Shown: positions 16,216 to 24,257 of the stretch, piece by piece
How the letters are laid out: every line of letters begins with the position of its first letter
Numbering within the stretch: the first letter of the stretch is position 1
Translations under genes and position numbers: made by a program
Assembly (NCBI RefSeq): GCF_013204825.1
Contig: NZ_JABMKV010000002.1
Location: 806,001 to 870,000, forward strand
Direction of reading: 5' to 3'
From: Pedobacter boryungensis
Lineage (GTDB): Bacteria > Bacteroidota > Bacteroidia > Sphingobacteriales > Sphingobacteriaceae
Length of the DNA: 64,000 bases
Notes under the pieces: generated by a model
The model's input: only the letters and a program-made list of their open reading frames with translations
What the model was told of the DNA's origin: nothing
Databases searched by the model: none

Positions 16216-16737
16216 ATGAATATAAGTAGTGCAAAGCTTGAGGATGTTAAAGAACTAGAAAGACTTATTAACTCGGCCTATCGTGGTGAGGAGTCTAAAA
16301 AAGGCTGGACAACTGAAGCTGAAATACTAGATGGCATTCGCGTAGATGAAGCTGCATTGACACTATTGCTTACTCAACCAAAAGTAACAATACTGAAAAT
16401 AAGTGATTTGAATAATAAGATATTAGGTTCAGTTTGCTTAGAAGTGAAATTACAAGGATTGTACCTTGGTATGTTTGCCGTATCACCTGTCACTCAAGGT
16501 AATGGTATAGGTAAGGCACTCTTAATGGCTGCAGAAGATCACGCTCTTCAAAATAATTGTGCTAAAATTATTATTTCTGTTATTAGCACCCGAGTTGAAT
16601 TAATAGCTTGGTACAGCCGCCATGGTTATATAGCTACTGGAAATTCCATAGCATTTGATGAAATAGAAGGTAGGTTTGGTGATCCAAAAGTATCTGCAAT
16701 TAGTTTAATAGAAATGGAAAAGGTGATCAATGCTTAG
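16216..16737 (+). CDS. GNAT-family N-acetyltransferase
   Basis: A 173-residue single-domain acetyltransferase. It begins with the beta1-alpha1 pattern NISSAKLEDVKELERLINSAY. The core acetyl-CoA motif A is LYLGMFAVSPVTQGNGIGKALLMAAE (V-x-P-x-x-Q-x-x-G-x-G/A, residues about 90-112), followed by motif B ELIAWYSRHGYIATGN. It acetylates an amine on an unknown small molecule or protein. It has its own promoter and no informative neighbours. Confidence 0.9.
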   Translation: MNISSAKLEDVKELERLINSAYRGEESKKGWTTEAEILDGIRVDEAALTLLLTQPKVTILKISDLNNKILGSVCLEVKLQGLYLGMFAVSPVTQGNGIGKALLMAAEDHALQNNCAKIIISVISTRVELIAWYSRHGYIATGNSIAFDEIEGRFGDPKVSAISLIEMEKVINA

Positions 16738-16797
16738 ACTTTTGGTTAAATTTGTTTGAAATACTTCAAAAAACTAAGCTCAACAAACCATTATTCA

Positions 16798-17196
16798 CTA
16801 TTTTCCTTCTTGCTCAAACTGCTCTTCGATATATTTAATTTTTGTTTTGCCATGTGGAGTTGGTTCACCGTAATCGTTAATGTTTACAAAAACAATTTTA
16901 TCTATAGTTAAAATGCTTTTTCTGGTAATTTTATTTCGCACTTCGCAACACATGGTGATGGATGTATTTCCAAAAGATGTAGCAGTTATTCCTAATTCAA
17001 TAATATCGCCAAGTTTGCCAGAACTTACAAAGTTAATTTCAGACATGTACTTAGTGACTACTCTTGGATTCTCTAACTGAACAATTGCATATATAGCAGC
17101 TTCTTCATCAATCCATTTTAATAAACTACCACCAAATAATCCTCCATTAGGATTTAGATCTTCGGGTTTTATCCATTTACGCGTATGAAAATTCAT
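16798..17196 (-). CDS. Acyl-CoA thioesterase, hotdog fold (YciA-like)
   Basis: A 132-residue hotdog-fold protein. LNPNGGLFGGSLLKWIDEEAAIYA at residues 13-36 contains the N-G-x-x-x-G-G and catalytic Asp/Glu helix of YciA/BACH-type thioesterases, and the second half has the expected strands (GDIIELGITATSFGNTSITM). It hydrolyses acyl-CoA thioesters in the cytoplasm; chain-length preference cannot be read. Convergent with the GNAT gene. Confidence 0.88.
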   Translation of the reverse strand: MNFHTRKWIKPEDLNPNGGLFGGSLLKWIDEEAAIYAIVQLENPRVVTKYMSEINFVSSGKLGDIIELGITATSFGNTSITMCCEVRNKITRKSILTIDKIVFVNINDYGEPTPHGKTKIKYIEEQFEQEGK

Positions 17197-17261
17197 AGTA
17201 TTTGCTTTTATGCTAAGTTAACAATACGTAGCACAGAAAGTCTCATATGAATGCAACAAGC

Positions 17262-18254
17262 TTAATTTCTTTCCCTTTTAGAAATTCCATTAAATCCAAT
17301 TATGGAATCGGGAAGTTCAGATAATTTCATTTCAATATTTTTGTTCGGTATAAAAGTTCGGTAGGTGAAATCTTTATATGATTTAATTGGAATCTCAATA
17401 ATTGTATAAGCTCTGGTTGCTAAAGTCGAATCGCCAATAAGTTTTCGAGGGCCTTCACCAATGCAACCTGTATTTAATAAACGTAAGCTACCATCCCTGG
17501 CTGGATAATAAGCATGTTGGTGTCCACTGACGTATAAGTTTACATTGTTCCTTTTAAAGAAATCTACCGTTTCTTTTGTGGATGCTAAAACTTCACCTGG
17601 TTTATTCTTGCTATCTACAATGGCATAAATAGGTAAATGCCCCAGCAGTATTCTTAATTTTGCTTTTTTCGCTTTTTCTGAACTTAATTGCTTTTCCATC
17701 CATTTGTACACTTCAGCCTGAATAGTAGAACTAGCTGCATCCCAACTGATGAAGAAGACATCGTTTTTGGTATAACTATAATAAAATGGGAAGTTCTCTT
17801 TGTCAATAAAGTTTAAACCTAACTCCTCTTGATGATCATTCCAAAACTTTTGAGTAGCTGCTCTATCTTTTTTGAAATTTGCTGATGCATCGTGATTTCC
17901 AACTGTAAAGGCAAAAGGAACTTTCATTGCTTTGATGGGCGAGAATACATTTGCCCCAAAACTCTGCCACATATCAGTTAAATTCTGTTCAGTTAAGGAA
18001 GCTTTTTGTCCAGCTACCATATCTCCTGCACATAGAATTAGATCAGGTTTAATGCTATCAATTGCCTTAAGTGCAGCAGCAACGTCAGGATGATACACGG
18101 TAGAACCGTATCCAGAATTTAAGTCGCTGATGACTGCAATTTTGAAGAATTTATTTTTAATTGCTTCTTTAACAAAAGTAGCTTGATATTCAGTTATCGG
18201 TCTTCCTATTAAAAATAGACCTATTGTAAGAACAAAAGCTACTGCTAATTTCAT
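17262..18254 (-). CDS. Calcineurin-like metallophosphoesterase, membrane anchored or secreted
   Basis: A 330-residue protein with an N-terminal hydrophobic segment (LAVAFVLTIGLFLIG, signal or anchor) and a metallophosphatase domain. The motifs in order are AVISDLNSGYG (first motif with Asn where most members have His), DLILCAGDMV, FTVGNHDAS, RILLGHLPIY and VSGHQHAYYP. All other metal ligands are present. It overlaps by one base (TAATG) with the upstream M28 peptidase gene, so the two are an operon and both act outside the cytoplasm. The substrate is unknown. Confidence 0.88.
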   Translation of the reverse strand: MKLAVAFVLTIGLFLIGRPITEYQATFVKEAIKNKFFKIAVISDLNSGYGSTVYHPDVAAALKAIDSIKPDLILCAGDMVAGQKASLTEQNLTDMWQSFGANVFSPIKAMKVPFAFTVGNHDASANFKKDRAATQKFWNDHQEELGLNFIDKENFPFYYSYTKNDVFFISWDAASSTIQAEVYKWMEKQLSSEKAKKAKLRILLGHLPIYAIVDSKNKPGEVLASTKETVDFFKRNNVNLYVSGHQHAYYPARDGSLRLLNTGCIGEGPRKLIGDSTLATRAYTIIEIPIKSYKDFTYRTFIPNKNIEMKLSELPDSIIGFNGISKRERN

Positions 18255-19957
18255 TATTTTAATTCATCTAAATAAGCTTGAACCTGTTTCTCTACTGCTA
18301 AAGTCGCTACTTTGATAGAAGAACCCACTCGTGTGGTTTTTGCATCAACAGGCATTGTTCCAATTGTTGCTAAAGCATCTGTATACCACTTGCCCCAAAC
18401 TTCTATAATGTGTTTTTCGTCAGCAGCAGACTTGCCTTCAGCGATTGCTTTTTTACTTAATTCGAATTCTGTTTTTAATCGTGTTAATGCATCATGTTTA
18501 ACTTGATTAACTGTAGTGCTTGCTGTATTTTCATTTGCAGTAACTAATGTATAAGCAGCTGTTAAGGCACTAACACCAACATTTTTCATCGTAGTGGCAG
18601 ATACTTTATCAATCCTGTCGTTATCTGTATGGTAAAATACATCTGTAAAATGCCACATTAATAAACCTGGTATTTTATTCTGTAAAAAAGGAGTATGATC
18701 GCTCCCACCTTCAAACGGATTAAAGTTTACTGTCCAGTTAGCAAACTTACCTTGAGTTTTACAGATATCGAAAATAAAATCGTTGTAATAATGAGGGAAA
18801 AGATCTTTTTCTTTCACATCACCTGCTCCCCATTCAGTGTGTTTATCAGCTCCACGAGTCCAAATTGCAGAAGGATCAGGCATTTTCTCGATTAAAAAAG
18901 AACCGCCAGTTTTTTTAGTATCCTCGCCAACCATATCTAAGCTCATTCCCCATAAAATTCCGGTAGCACGTTCTTTATCATCAGTAATGTATCTTCTTGT
19001 CGATACAATTTCATCGCCCCATAAAAAAGTTAAGGTGCGTTGTGGTTTTAACTGACCACTTTTAACCAAATTTGCAGTTACACGAGCCATTTCTGCTAAA
19101 GTTCCTACACCAGTAGCATTATCATTTGCACCAGGTTCTTGTACGTGTGCGCTGTATACAAAACGTTCATTTGGTTTTACGCTACCTTTTACGTTTGCAA
19201 CGATGGTTAATTCATCAGATTCATAAATTTTAGTTTCAATATTAACTTTTAAAGTTACAGCGCCCTTTAAGCAAGCGGCTTTTAGTTTTTCTTTAACACC
19301 ATATGATAAAAGCAAAGACCACACACCCGCATTCGCTGGCATACTGCCAAATGAGATGGAGGTTTGATATTTTTCTGGCTGATTATATTTAGGTACAGAA
19401 TAGCCCATTACGCCAATTGCACCAGCTTTTGCAGCAGTATTAATTAATCTTCCTGCAGCTGCATCAGCAAATAAGATTTTTCCTTTTAGGTCTTTTCCTT
19501 CTAAATCAGCAGCTGCTCCTTTGCCTACAAAAATCACTTCTGCAGTTACACCGCCAGCAGGAGTTGATGGACAATTTATAGGGATCATATTGCGGTTGGT
19601 TTGAAACGCAATAAGTGGTTGATTTTCGCCAACTATGCTTACACTTGCATTTACTGGTTCCCAAGTACTACGTTTCATTGGGCGTTTTTCTATGCGGTAG
19701 GTTAATGGAGCTTCAAACTCATTTGCTTTTTCTTCTATATAGCCAGCTTTTTTTAATATTTCTTCCACACGGTGGATACTTGCATTAAAACCAGTATTGC
19801 CAGGTATACGAAAATATTTTTCGACAAACGAAGTAGTTTCGTATGCATTTTTTTCTTTAAAAGCCGCACGAGTTAACTTAAAATAGGTATCGGTTTGGGT
19901 TTGAGAAAATGCGCTCAGTGATAAGAGTGTTAATACAAAAAGAAAGATTTTTTTCAT
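18254..19957 (-). CDS. Secreted M28-family zinc peptidase with PA-type insert
   Basis: I place the start at ATG 19957, where a clear signal peptide begins (MKKIFLFVLTLLSLSAFSQ), giving 567 residues; an upstream start at 20011 adds 18 residues without a signal. A protease-associated domain (FVGKGAAADLEGKDLKGKILFADAAAG) is followed by the M28 catalytic core with zinc ligands in VYSAHVQEPGANDNATG (His, Asp), WGDE, a later Asp and GGSDHTPF. It is probably a periplasmic aminopeptidase. It is co-transcribed with the metallophosphoesterase. A 12-bp perfect inverted repeat lies in its leader at 19983-20011. Confidence 0.9.
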   Translation of the reverse strand: MKKIFLFVLTLLSLSAFSQTQTDTYFKLTRAAFKEKNAYETTSFVEKYFRIPGNTGFNASIHRVEEILKKAGYIEEKANEFEAPLTYRIEKRPMKRSTWEPVNASVSIVGENQPLIAFQTNRNMIPINCPSTPAGGVTAEVIFVGKGAAADLEGKDLKGKILFADAAAGRLINTAAKAGAIGVMGYSVPKYNQPEKYQTSISFGSMPANAGVWSLLLSYGVKEKLKAACLKGAVTLKVNIETKIYESDELTIVANVKGSVKPNERFVYSAHVQEPGANDNATGVGTLAEMARVTANLVKSGQLKPQRTLTFLWGDEIVSTRRYITDDKERATGILWGMSLDMVGEDTKKTGGSFLIEKMPDPSAIWTRGADKHTEWGAGDVKEKDLFPHYYNDFIFDICKTQGKFANWTVNFNPFEGGSDHTPFLQNKIPGLLMWHFTDVFYHTDNDRIDKVSATTMKNVGVSALTAAYTLVTANENTASTTVNQVKHDALTRLKTEFELSKKAIAEGKSAADEKHIIEVWGKWYTDALATIGTMPVDAKTTRVGSSIKVATLAVEKQVQAYLDELK

Positions 19958-19982
19958 CGGTATAAATTTGTTTTCAGTTGTG

Positions 19983-20011
19983 ATGAATCTATCAAAACCT
20001 GATAGATTCAT
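19983..20011. repeat. 12-bp perfect inverted repeat in the M28 peptidase leader
   Basis: ATGAATCTATCA (19983-19994) and TGATAGATTCAT (20000-20011) are perfect complements around AAACC. It lies 26 bases before the peptidase ATG with no T-run. Similar AACCTGATAG-type palindromes are, as I recall, scattered between genes in Flavobacterium/Pedobacter genomes, so an extragenic repeat is as likely as an operator. Confidence 0.7.
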
Positions 20012-20168
20012 GCTTGTTTTCTAGAACCGAAAGGTAATCAGTTATCCTGAAAATAAATCATGAATGAAATAAAATCTATGTGACAAAAGAAAAGTACTTC
20101 AATTTTATTGCATATAGATAAGCTAAGTGTATTAAACCTAGGAGTGTATGTGTTAAGATAAGAGTAAG

Positions 20169-20612
20169 TTATCTTTTATTCTTAATCTGATGGTCTACTG
20201 AGAGCGGGCCAGAACCAACTATCCAAAATAAAATGAGTAGACACAATACAATTAGTGATAACCATAACTCGGAGTTCAGAGCAGAAAATCCGTTAGCAAT
20301 GTTTACAAATACAATAGCACAAATTAAAATTGGAATTTGAATAACTACTGCAAAGCGTGTTACTAAACCAATAATAATTAAAATGCCGCCTACTAAATGT
20401 GCAAAGGCCACAATGTGAATAGCAACACTTGCCATCATTCCTGAAAAACCAAAAATGCTATTGTTAATTAAGATTTCTTGCTGGGCGCCCGTATCGCTGA
20501 TGAGCGCAATACCTTTACTAAATATGATCAGGCCTAATACAATTCTAACTATATCTAGCCATTTTGCGTGATGGGCATCACCCCAGTGCTCAACTTTTTG
20601 GATAACATTCAT
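20169..20612 (-). CDS. DoxX-family membrane protein
   Basis: A 147-residue four-helix membrane protein. After a hydrophilic start (QKVEHWGDAHHAKWLD) come IVRIVLGLIIFSKGIALISD, a segment with VAIHIVAFAHLVGGILIIIGLVTR, VVIQIPILICAIVFVN and LWLSLIVLCLLILFWIVGSG. This is the DoxX/TQO-small-subunit-like pattern. Single-gene unit. Role unknown; some DoxX proteins act with redox or thiol systems. Confidence 0.85.
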   Translation of the reverse strand: MNVIQKVEHWGDAHHAKWLDIVRIVLGLIIFSKGIALISDTGAQQEILINNSIFGFSGMMASVAIHIVAFAHLVGGILIIIGLVTRFAVVIQIPILICAIVFVNIANGFSALNSELWLSLIVLCLLILFWIVGSGPLSVDHQIKNKR

Positions 20613-20712
20613 GACAAACCTCCTTTTAAGCTACATGAAGTTAACAATCTAAATCTAGATTTGCAAAATATTTTGGAGAAATTGGAGTATAGCGTTTTAC
20701 ATAAAGTCTAAC

Positions 20713-21699
20713 TTAGTGTGTTGATTTTCTTGCTTTTATAAAATCATCCATTGCATGTTCTACACCTTCTATATCTTTTGAAGTAATTGAAGAACCGATC
20801 ACATGGTTGCCAGCATTTGGAATAGCAATTTTTTGTTTATCCCTTACAGGCGTTCCTAATTCATCAAACATTTTTAGCATGGCATCTACTTTTACAACAG
20901 GATCTTGCTCAGCATCGTTTTTATAGTAATAAAGAAGCAACACAGGTTGTTTTACTTTTTTGAATAGCGATGTAGTCATGCTACTTTCTAGCATTTCTTC
21001 TAGTTGAACTACAGATTCAAGACGATAATGAGTATACCAGTATTTTTTATATTCTGGACTTCTACCATCTACCGTTCGTTCATTTCCTCCAGTTACTTTA
21101 CGAGCAATTTGTAACCCCCATGGATTATTTAAGAGCCAAGCTTTGTTGTCATTTATTGCAATATTTGGCGACATCAATACTAAACTATTTATTTCTGGAT
21201 AGGTTGCGGCTAGCTGTAAGGCCAAACTTCCACCAGTAGATGTACCTACCAGTATTACTTTTTTACCTAATTTTTTGCCAATAGCATATGCTTCCTTGCC
21301 TGTCTCCCAAAGGCGATCTGCTGTAAAATACTGCATGGGTGCAACGGTATCAATTCCATGATCTGCTAAACGAGCTAAATATAAGTTGGCATGTAAAGCC
21401 TTAGCCAAGTAGGTATAAGCCGGATTTCCTTCTTGTTTAGATGCTGAAAAACCATGTAAATAAACAATAGCATATTCCGTTTGTTGTCGAGTGCTGTCTG
21501 CCCAAACAATTTCGGCTTCATTACCTGGCTTAATTTTGTGTTTAGCTTCTTGCGACGCAACGTATGTAGGCAGTGCCACCAACTCGGGAATTATAGGAAG
21601 TTTAACCTTGTAGAGGGGTGTAGTTGGCTTTGGGCCAACTAAATAAATAACGACTATTGTTATTAGAAGGATAAATAGTGCACTTAGGAATATTTTCAT
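20713..21699 (-). CDS. Alpha/beta hydrolase, membrane anchored or secreted
   Basis: A 328-residue protein with an N-terminal hydrophobic helix (IFLSALFILLITIVVIYLVG). In the hydrolase fold the oxyanion strand is AIVYLHGFSASKQEG, the nucleophile elbow is LVGTSTGGSLAL (Ser in GTSTGG, residue about 172), an acidic residue lies near YKNDAEQDPVV, and the terminal His is in NAGNHVIGS. It resembles monoglyceride-lipase or carboxylesterase-like hydrolases. Divergent from the polyprenyl synthase gene. The substrate is unknown. Confidence 0.87.
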   Translation of the reverse strand: MKIFLSALFILLITIVVIYLVGPKPTTPLYKVKLPIIPELVALPTYVASQEAKHKIKPGNEAEIVWADSTRQQTEYAIVYLHGFSASKQEGNPAYTYLAKALHANLYLARLADHGIDTVAPMQYFTADRLWETGKEAYAIGKKLGKKVILVGTSTGGSLALQLAATYPEINSLVLMSPNIAINDNKAWLLNNPWGLQIARKVTGGNERTVDGRSPEYKKYWYTHYRLESVVQLEEMLESSMTTSLFKKVKQPVLLLYYYKNDAEQDPVVKVDAMLKMFDELGTPVRDKQKIAIPNAGNHVIGSSITSKDIEGVEHAMDDFIKARKSTH

Positions 21700-21741
21700 G
21701 TTAATAGTTTGATTAAAAATACGCTTTTAATGGAATTTAAG

Positions 21742-21749
21742 TAAGTTTG
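21742..21749 (+). promoter_or_regulatory. Candidate -7 promoter element (TAAGTTTG)
   Basis: An exact TAnnTTTG match, 20 bases before the polyprenyl synthase ATG. Confidence 0.5.
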
Positions 21750-21768
21750 CAGACACATTTTTAGCTGA

Positions 21769-22740
21769 ATGCCAGGAATAAATCAGATAAAACTACCTAT
21801 AGCCGCAGAGATTGATGCATTTGAAGCAAAGTTCAAAGATTCTATGCACAGTGAGGCGCCGCTATTAAATAGAATTACACATTACATTGTAAAAAGAAAA
21901 GGCAAACAAATGCGACCTATGTTTGTGTTTTTTGCTGCGAAACTTTGCGGTGGAATTTTAGAATCTACTCATCGCGGCGCTGCATTAGTAGAGCTTTTAC
22001 ATACTGCAACTTTGGTGCATGATGATGTAGTTGACAATGCTTATGAACGGCGTGGATTTTTCTCTATTAATGCACTTTGGAAAAATAAGATCGCGGTTTT
22101 GGTAGGCGATTATTTATTAGCAAAGGGTTTGTTGCTTTCTGTAAACAATAGTGAGTTTGCTTTGTTGAAAATTGTATCAGAAGCAGTACAGCAAATGAGC
22201 GAGGGTGAATTGCTGCAGATCGAAAAAGTTAGACGAATGGATATTAGTGAAGAATTGTATTTTGAGGTTATTCGTCAAAAAACAGCTTCCTTAATTGCAT
22301 CATGTTGTGCGTGTGGCGCTGCATCTGCAGGTGCTGATGCAGAAACGATTGAAAAAATGCGCTTGTTTGGAGAGAAAGTTGGAATTGCTTTTCAAATTAA
22401 AGATGATACATTTGATTTTGGTACGGATGATGTAGGTAAACCTTTAGGGATTGATATTAAAGAAAAGAAAGTTACACTACCTTTAATTTATGCTTTAAAT
22501 AGAGCCGAAAAGGCAGAACGCAAAAGAATAATAAACTTGGTTAAGAACCACCAAGATGATCCTAAAAAGATACAAGAGGTAATTGATTTTGTAAATAGTA
22601 AGGATGGTGTGCATTATGCGAATGAAAAAATGTTAACCTACCAGCAAGAAGCTTTTGATATTTTATATCAATTTGAGGAAAGTGATGCAAGAACAGGTTT
22701 AGAACAATTAGTAAGGTATACAACGGAACGTAAAAAATAA
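21769..22740 (+). CDS. Polyprenyl diphosphate synthase (IspB-like)
   Basis: A 323-residue all-helical trans-prenyltransferase. The first aspartate-rich motif is LVHDDVVDNAYERRG (DDxxD followed by the RR pair), the second is IKDDTFDFGTD, and GKQMRPMFVFFAAKLCGG has the early substrate Arg/Lys. It elongates farnesyl or geranylgeranyl diphosphate with isopentenyl diphosphate, most probably to the side chain of menaquinone. Chain length cannot be read with certainty. It overlaps terC by one base (TAATG), so the two are co-transcribed. Confidence 0.93.
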   Translation: MPGINQIKLPIAAEIDAFEAKFKDSMHSEAPLLNRITHYIVKRKGKQMRPMFVFFAAKLCGGILESTHRGAALVELLHTATLVHDDVVDNAYERRGFFSINALWKNKIAVLVGDYLLAKGLLLSVNNSEFALLKIVSEAVQQMSEGELLQIEKVRRMDISEELYFEVIRQKTASLIASCCACGAASAGADAETIEKMRLFGEKVGIAFQIKDDTFDFGTDDVGKPLGIDIKEKKVTLPLIYALNRAEKAERKRIINLVKNHQDDPKKIQEVIDFVNSKDGVHYANEKMLTYQQEAFDILYQFEESDARTGLEQLVRYTTERKK

Positions 22741-23795
22741 TGTCGAACGAATTATTATTCATTGGTGGTTTCTTAGTCTTCATAGTGCTGATTCTAGCTT
22801 TAGACTTAGGCTTATTCAGTAAAAAAGATCATATCATTAGCTTAAAGCAAGCAGGTATCATGAGTTTTATCATGGTAATGCTGGCATTGGGTTTTTACTT
22901 TTTATTGATTTTAGAAGGGCAAGAGCTACATGGCATTCATAATTATGCAAAGCTGGAGCAAATTGTAAAAGCACATCAGCATCAGATTACATTAATACCT
23001 GGAAACTTTGAAGAGAGCTTGAAAATATATAAGCAAAATCTGGGTATAGAGTTTTTAACGGGTTATGTAATTGAGTATGCACTTTCTGTTGATAATATAT
23101 TTGTAATTGTACTTATTTTTTCAGCCTTTGCAGTTCCTGAAAAATATTATCACCGTGTTTTATTTTGGGGTATTTTGGGAGCAATCGTAATGCGTTTCAT
23201 CTTCATTTTTGTAGGTGCAGCCTTAATTACTAAATTCTCTTGGATATTATATGTATTTGGAGCATTCTTAATATTTACGGGTATACGGATGTTTTTTTCG
23301 AAAGAGGGCGATGATAAGATTGATACTGAAAAACATCCAGTAGTTAAATTTGCTTCGAGATTTTTTTCAATTCATCCACGTTATGAAGGAAATAATTTCT
23401 TCCATAAAATAAATGGAAAAACATTATTAACACCTTTATTTTTAGTGCTATTAATTGTTGAATTTACAGATCTAATCTTTGCAGTAGACTCGATACCTGC
23501 AATTTTTGCGGTGACTAAAGATGCTTATATCGTGTTCTTCTCCAATATCTTTGCTATTATGGGCTTAAGATCAATGTTCTTTTTATTGATCAATATTATT
23601 CATAAATTCCATTATCTTAAAACTGGTTTAGCAGTGCTATTAACGTTTATTGGTATAAAAATGCTTGCTCACGATTATTTAAAAGCTTGGGGCTTTACTA
23701 CCGAACATTCTTTATTAATCATACTCTTTATTTTAACAGCAAGTGTAGTTGCTTCATTAGTTTTTCCAAAACGGAAACGAGTTCATGCTGATTAA
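22740..23795 (+). CDS. TerC-family integral membrane protein
   Basis: A 351-residue protein with about nine membrane helices. The TerC signatures are LILALDLGLFSKKDH near the N-terminus, TGYVIEYALSVDNIFVIVLIF and the internal-repeat counterpart VEFTDLIFAVDSIPAIFAVT, each holding the conserved Asp/Asn residues thought to bind metal. Relatives include Alx and other manganese exporters; tellurite resistance is the historic name. A terminator follows at 23824. Confidence 0.92.
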   Translation: MSNELLFIGGFLVFIVLILALDLGLFSKKDHIISLKQAGIMSFIMVMLALGFYFLLILEGQELHGIHNYAKLEQIVKAHQHQITLIPGNFEESLKIYKQNLGIEFLTGYVIEYALSVDNIFVIVLIFSAFAVPEKYYHRVLFWGILGAIVMRFIFIFVGAALITKFSWILYVFGAFLIFTGIRMFFSKEGDDKIDTEKHPVVKFASRFFSIHPRYEGNNFFHKINGKTLLTPLFLVLLIVEFTDLIFAVDSIPAIFAVTKDAYIVFFSNIFAIMGLRSMFFLLINIIHKFHYLKTGLAVLLTFIGIKMLAHDYLKAWGFTTEHSLLIILFILTASVVASLVFPKRKRVHAD

Positions 23796-23823
23796 TTTAT
23801 TCAAAACGAATTTATAAATTTTT

Positions 23824-23851
23824 AAACTCATCTATTTAGGTGAGTTTTTTT
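23824..23851 (+). terminator. Terminator of the polyprenyl synthase-terC operon
   Basis: Ten-pair stem (AAACTCATCT with AGGTGAGTTT, one wobble) with loop ATTT, followed by T's. Confidence 0.8.
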
Positions 23852-24006
23852 GTTTTGCATTATCCAGTAATTTTTAAGATTGAAGGAAAAACACCCTATA
23901 TCTTGTTTCTTTTAAATTAATTCCTCAAATATTGATATATAATCAGTAATGATTGTCTTCATATGCCATCCCTCAAAAGACGATTTTTTAAAGAAAATAG
24001 ACTAAG

Positions 24007-24187
24007 TACTTTTGAAATGTTAATTCTAAATCATTACAATTTCGAATTTTTACAATTAAATGCAGTTATAGCCAGTTATGCCAAACTGAACCTTTAGCTG
24101 AATAGATATTAAGATTTTAGGAAAGGAGTTTCCTGATTAACAAGTAGAGAGGATAGGGTCTGGCAATGAAAAACGCTGGGCCCTTTT
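24007..24187 (+). ncRNA. Candidate structured RNA or riboswitch-like leader
   Basis: This is the only notable content of the 462-base gap 23796-24257. A TACTTTTG element (24007-24014, TAnnTTTG) predicts a start near 24021. A hairpin TTAGGAAA/TTTCCTGA with loop GGAG lies at 24117-24136. A ten-pair hairpin (24055+100 to 24184, stem arms 24155-24164 and 24175-24184) with a T6 run is a good terminator. Its left arm, TGGCA at 24161-24165, can instead pair with TGCCA at 24079-24083, supported by ACC (24090-24092) with GGT (24157-24159). The alternatives exclude each other, as in attenuators. I match it to no known class. Confidence 0.4.
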
Positions 24188-24257
24188 TTAATTCTAAAAT
24201 TTTATAAGCAATACTTTATCTTCCACTTAAAAACCTTAATTTCATCAAAAAATTAGA

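Noticed and set aside
24020..24187. Assigning the candidate RNA to SRP RNA, 6S RNA, or TPP, cobalamin or SAM riboswitches.
   Set aside because: None of the motifs of those classes that I know is present, so it stays unassigned.
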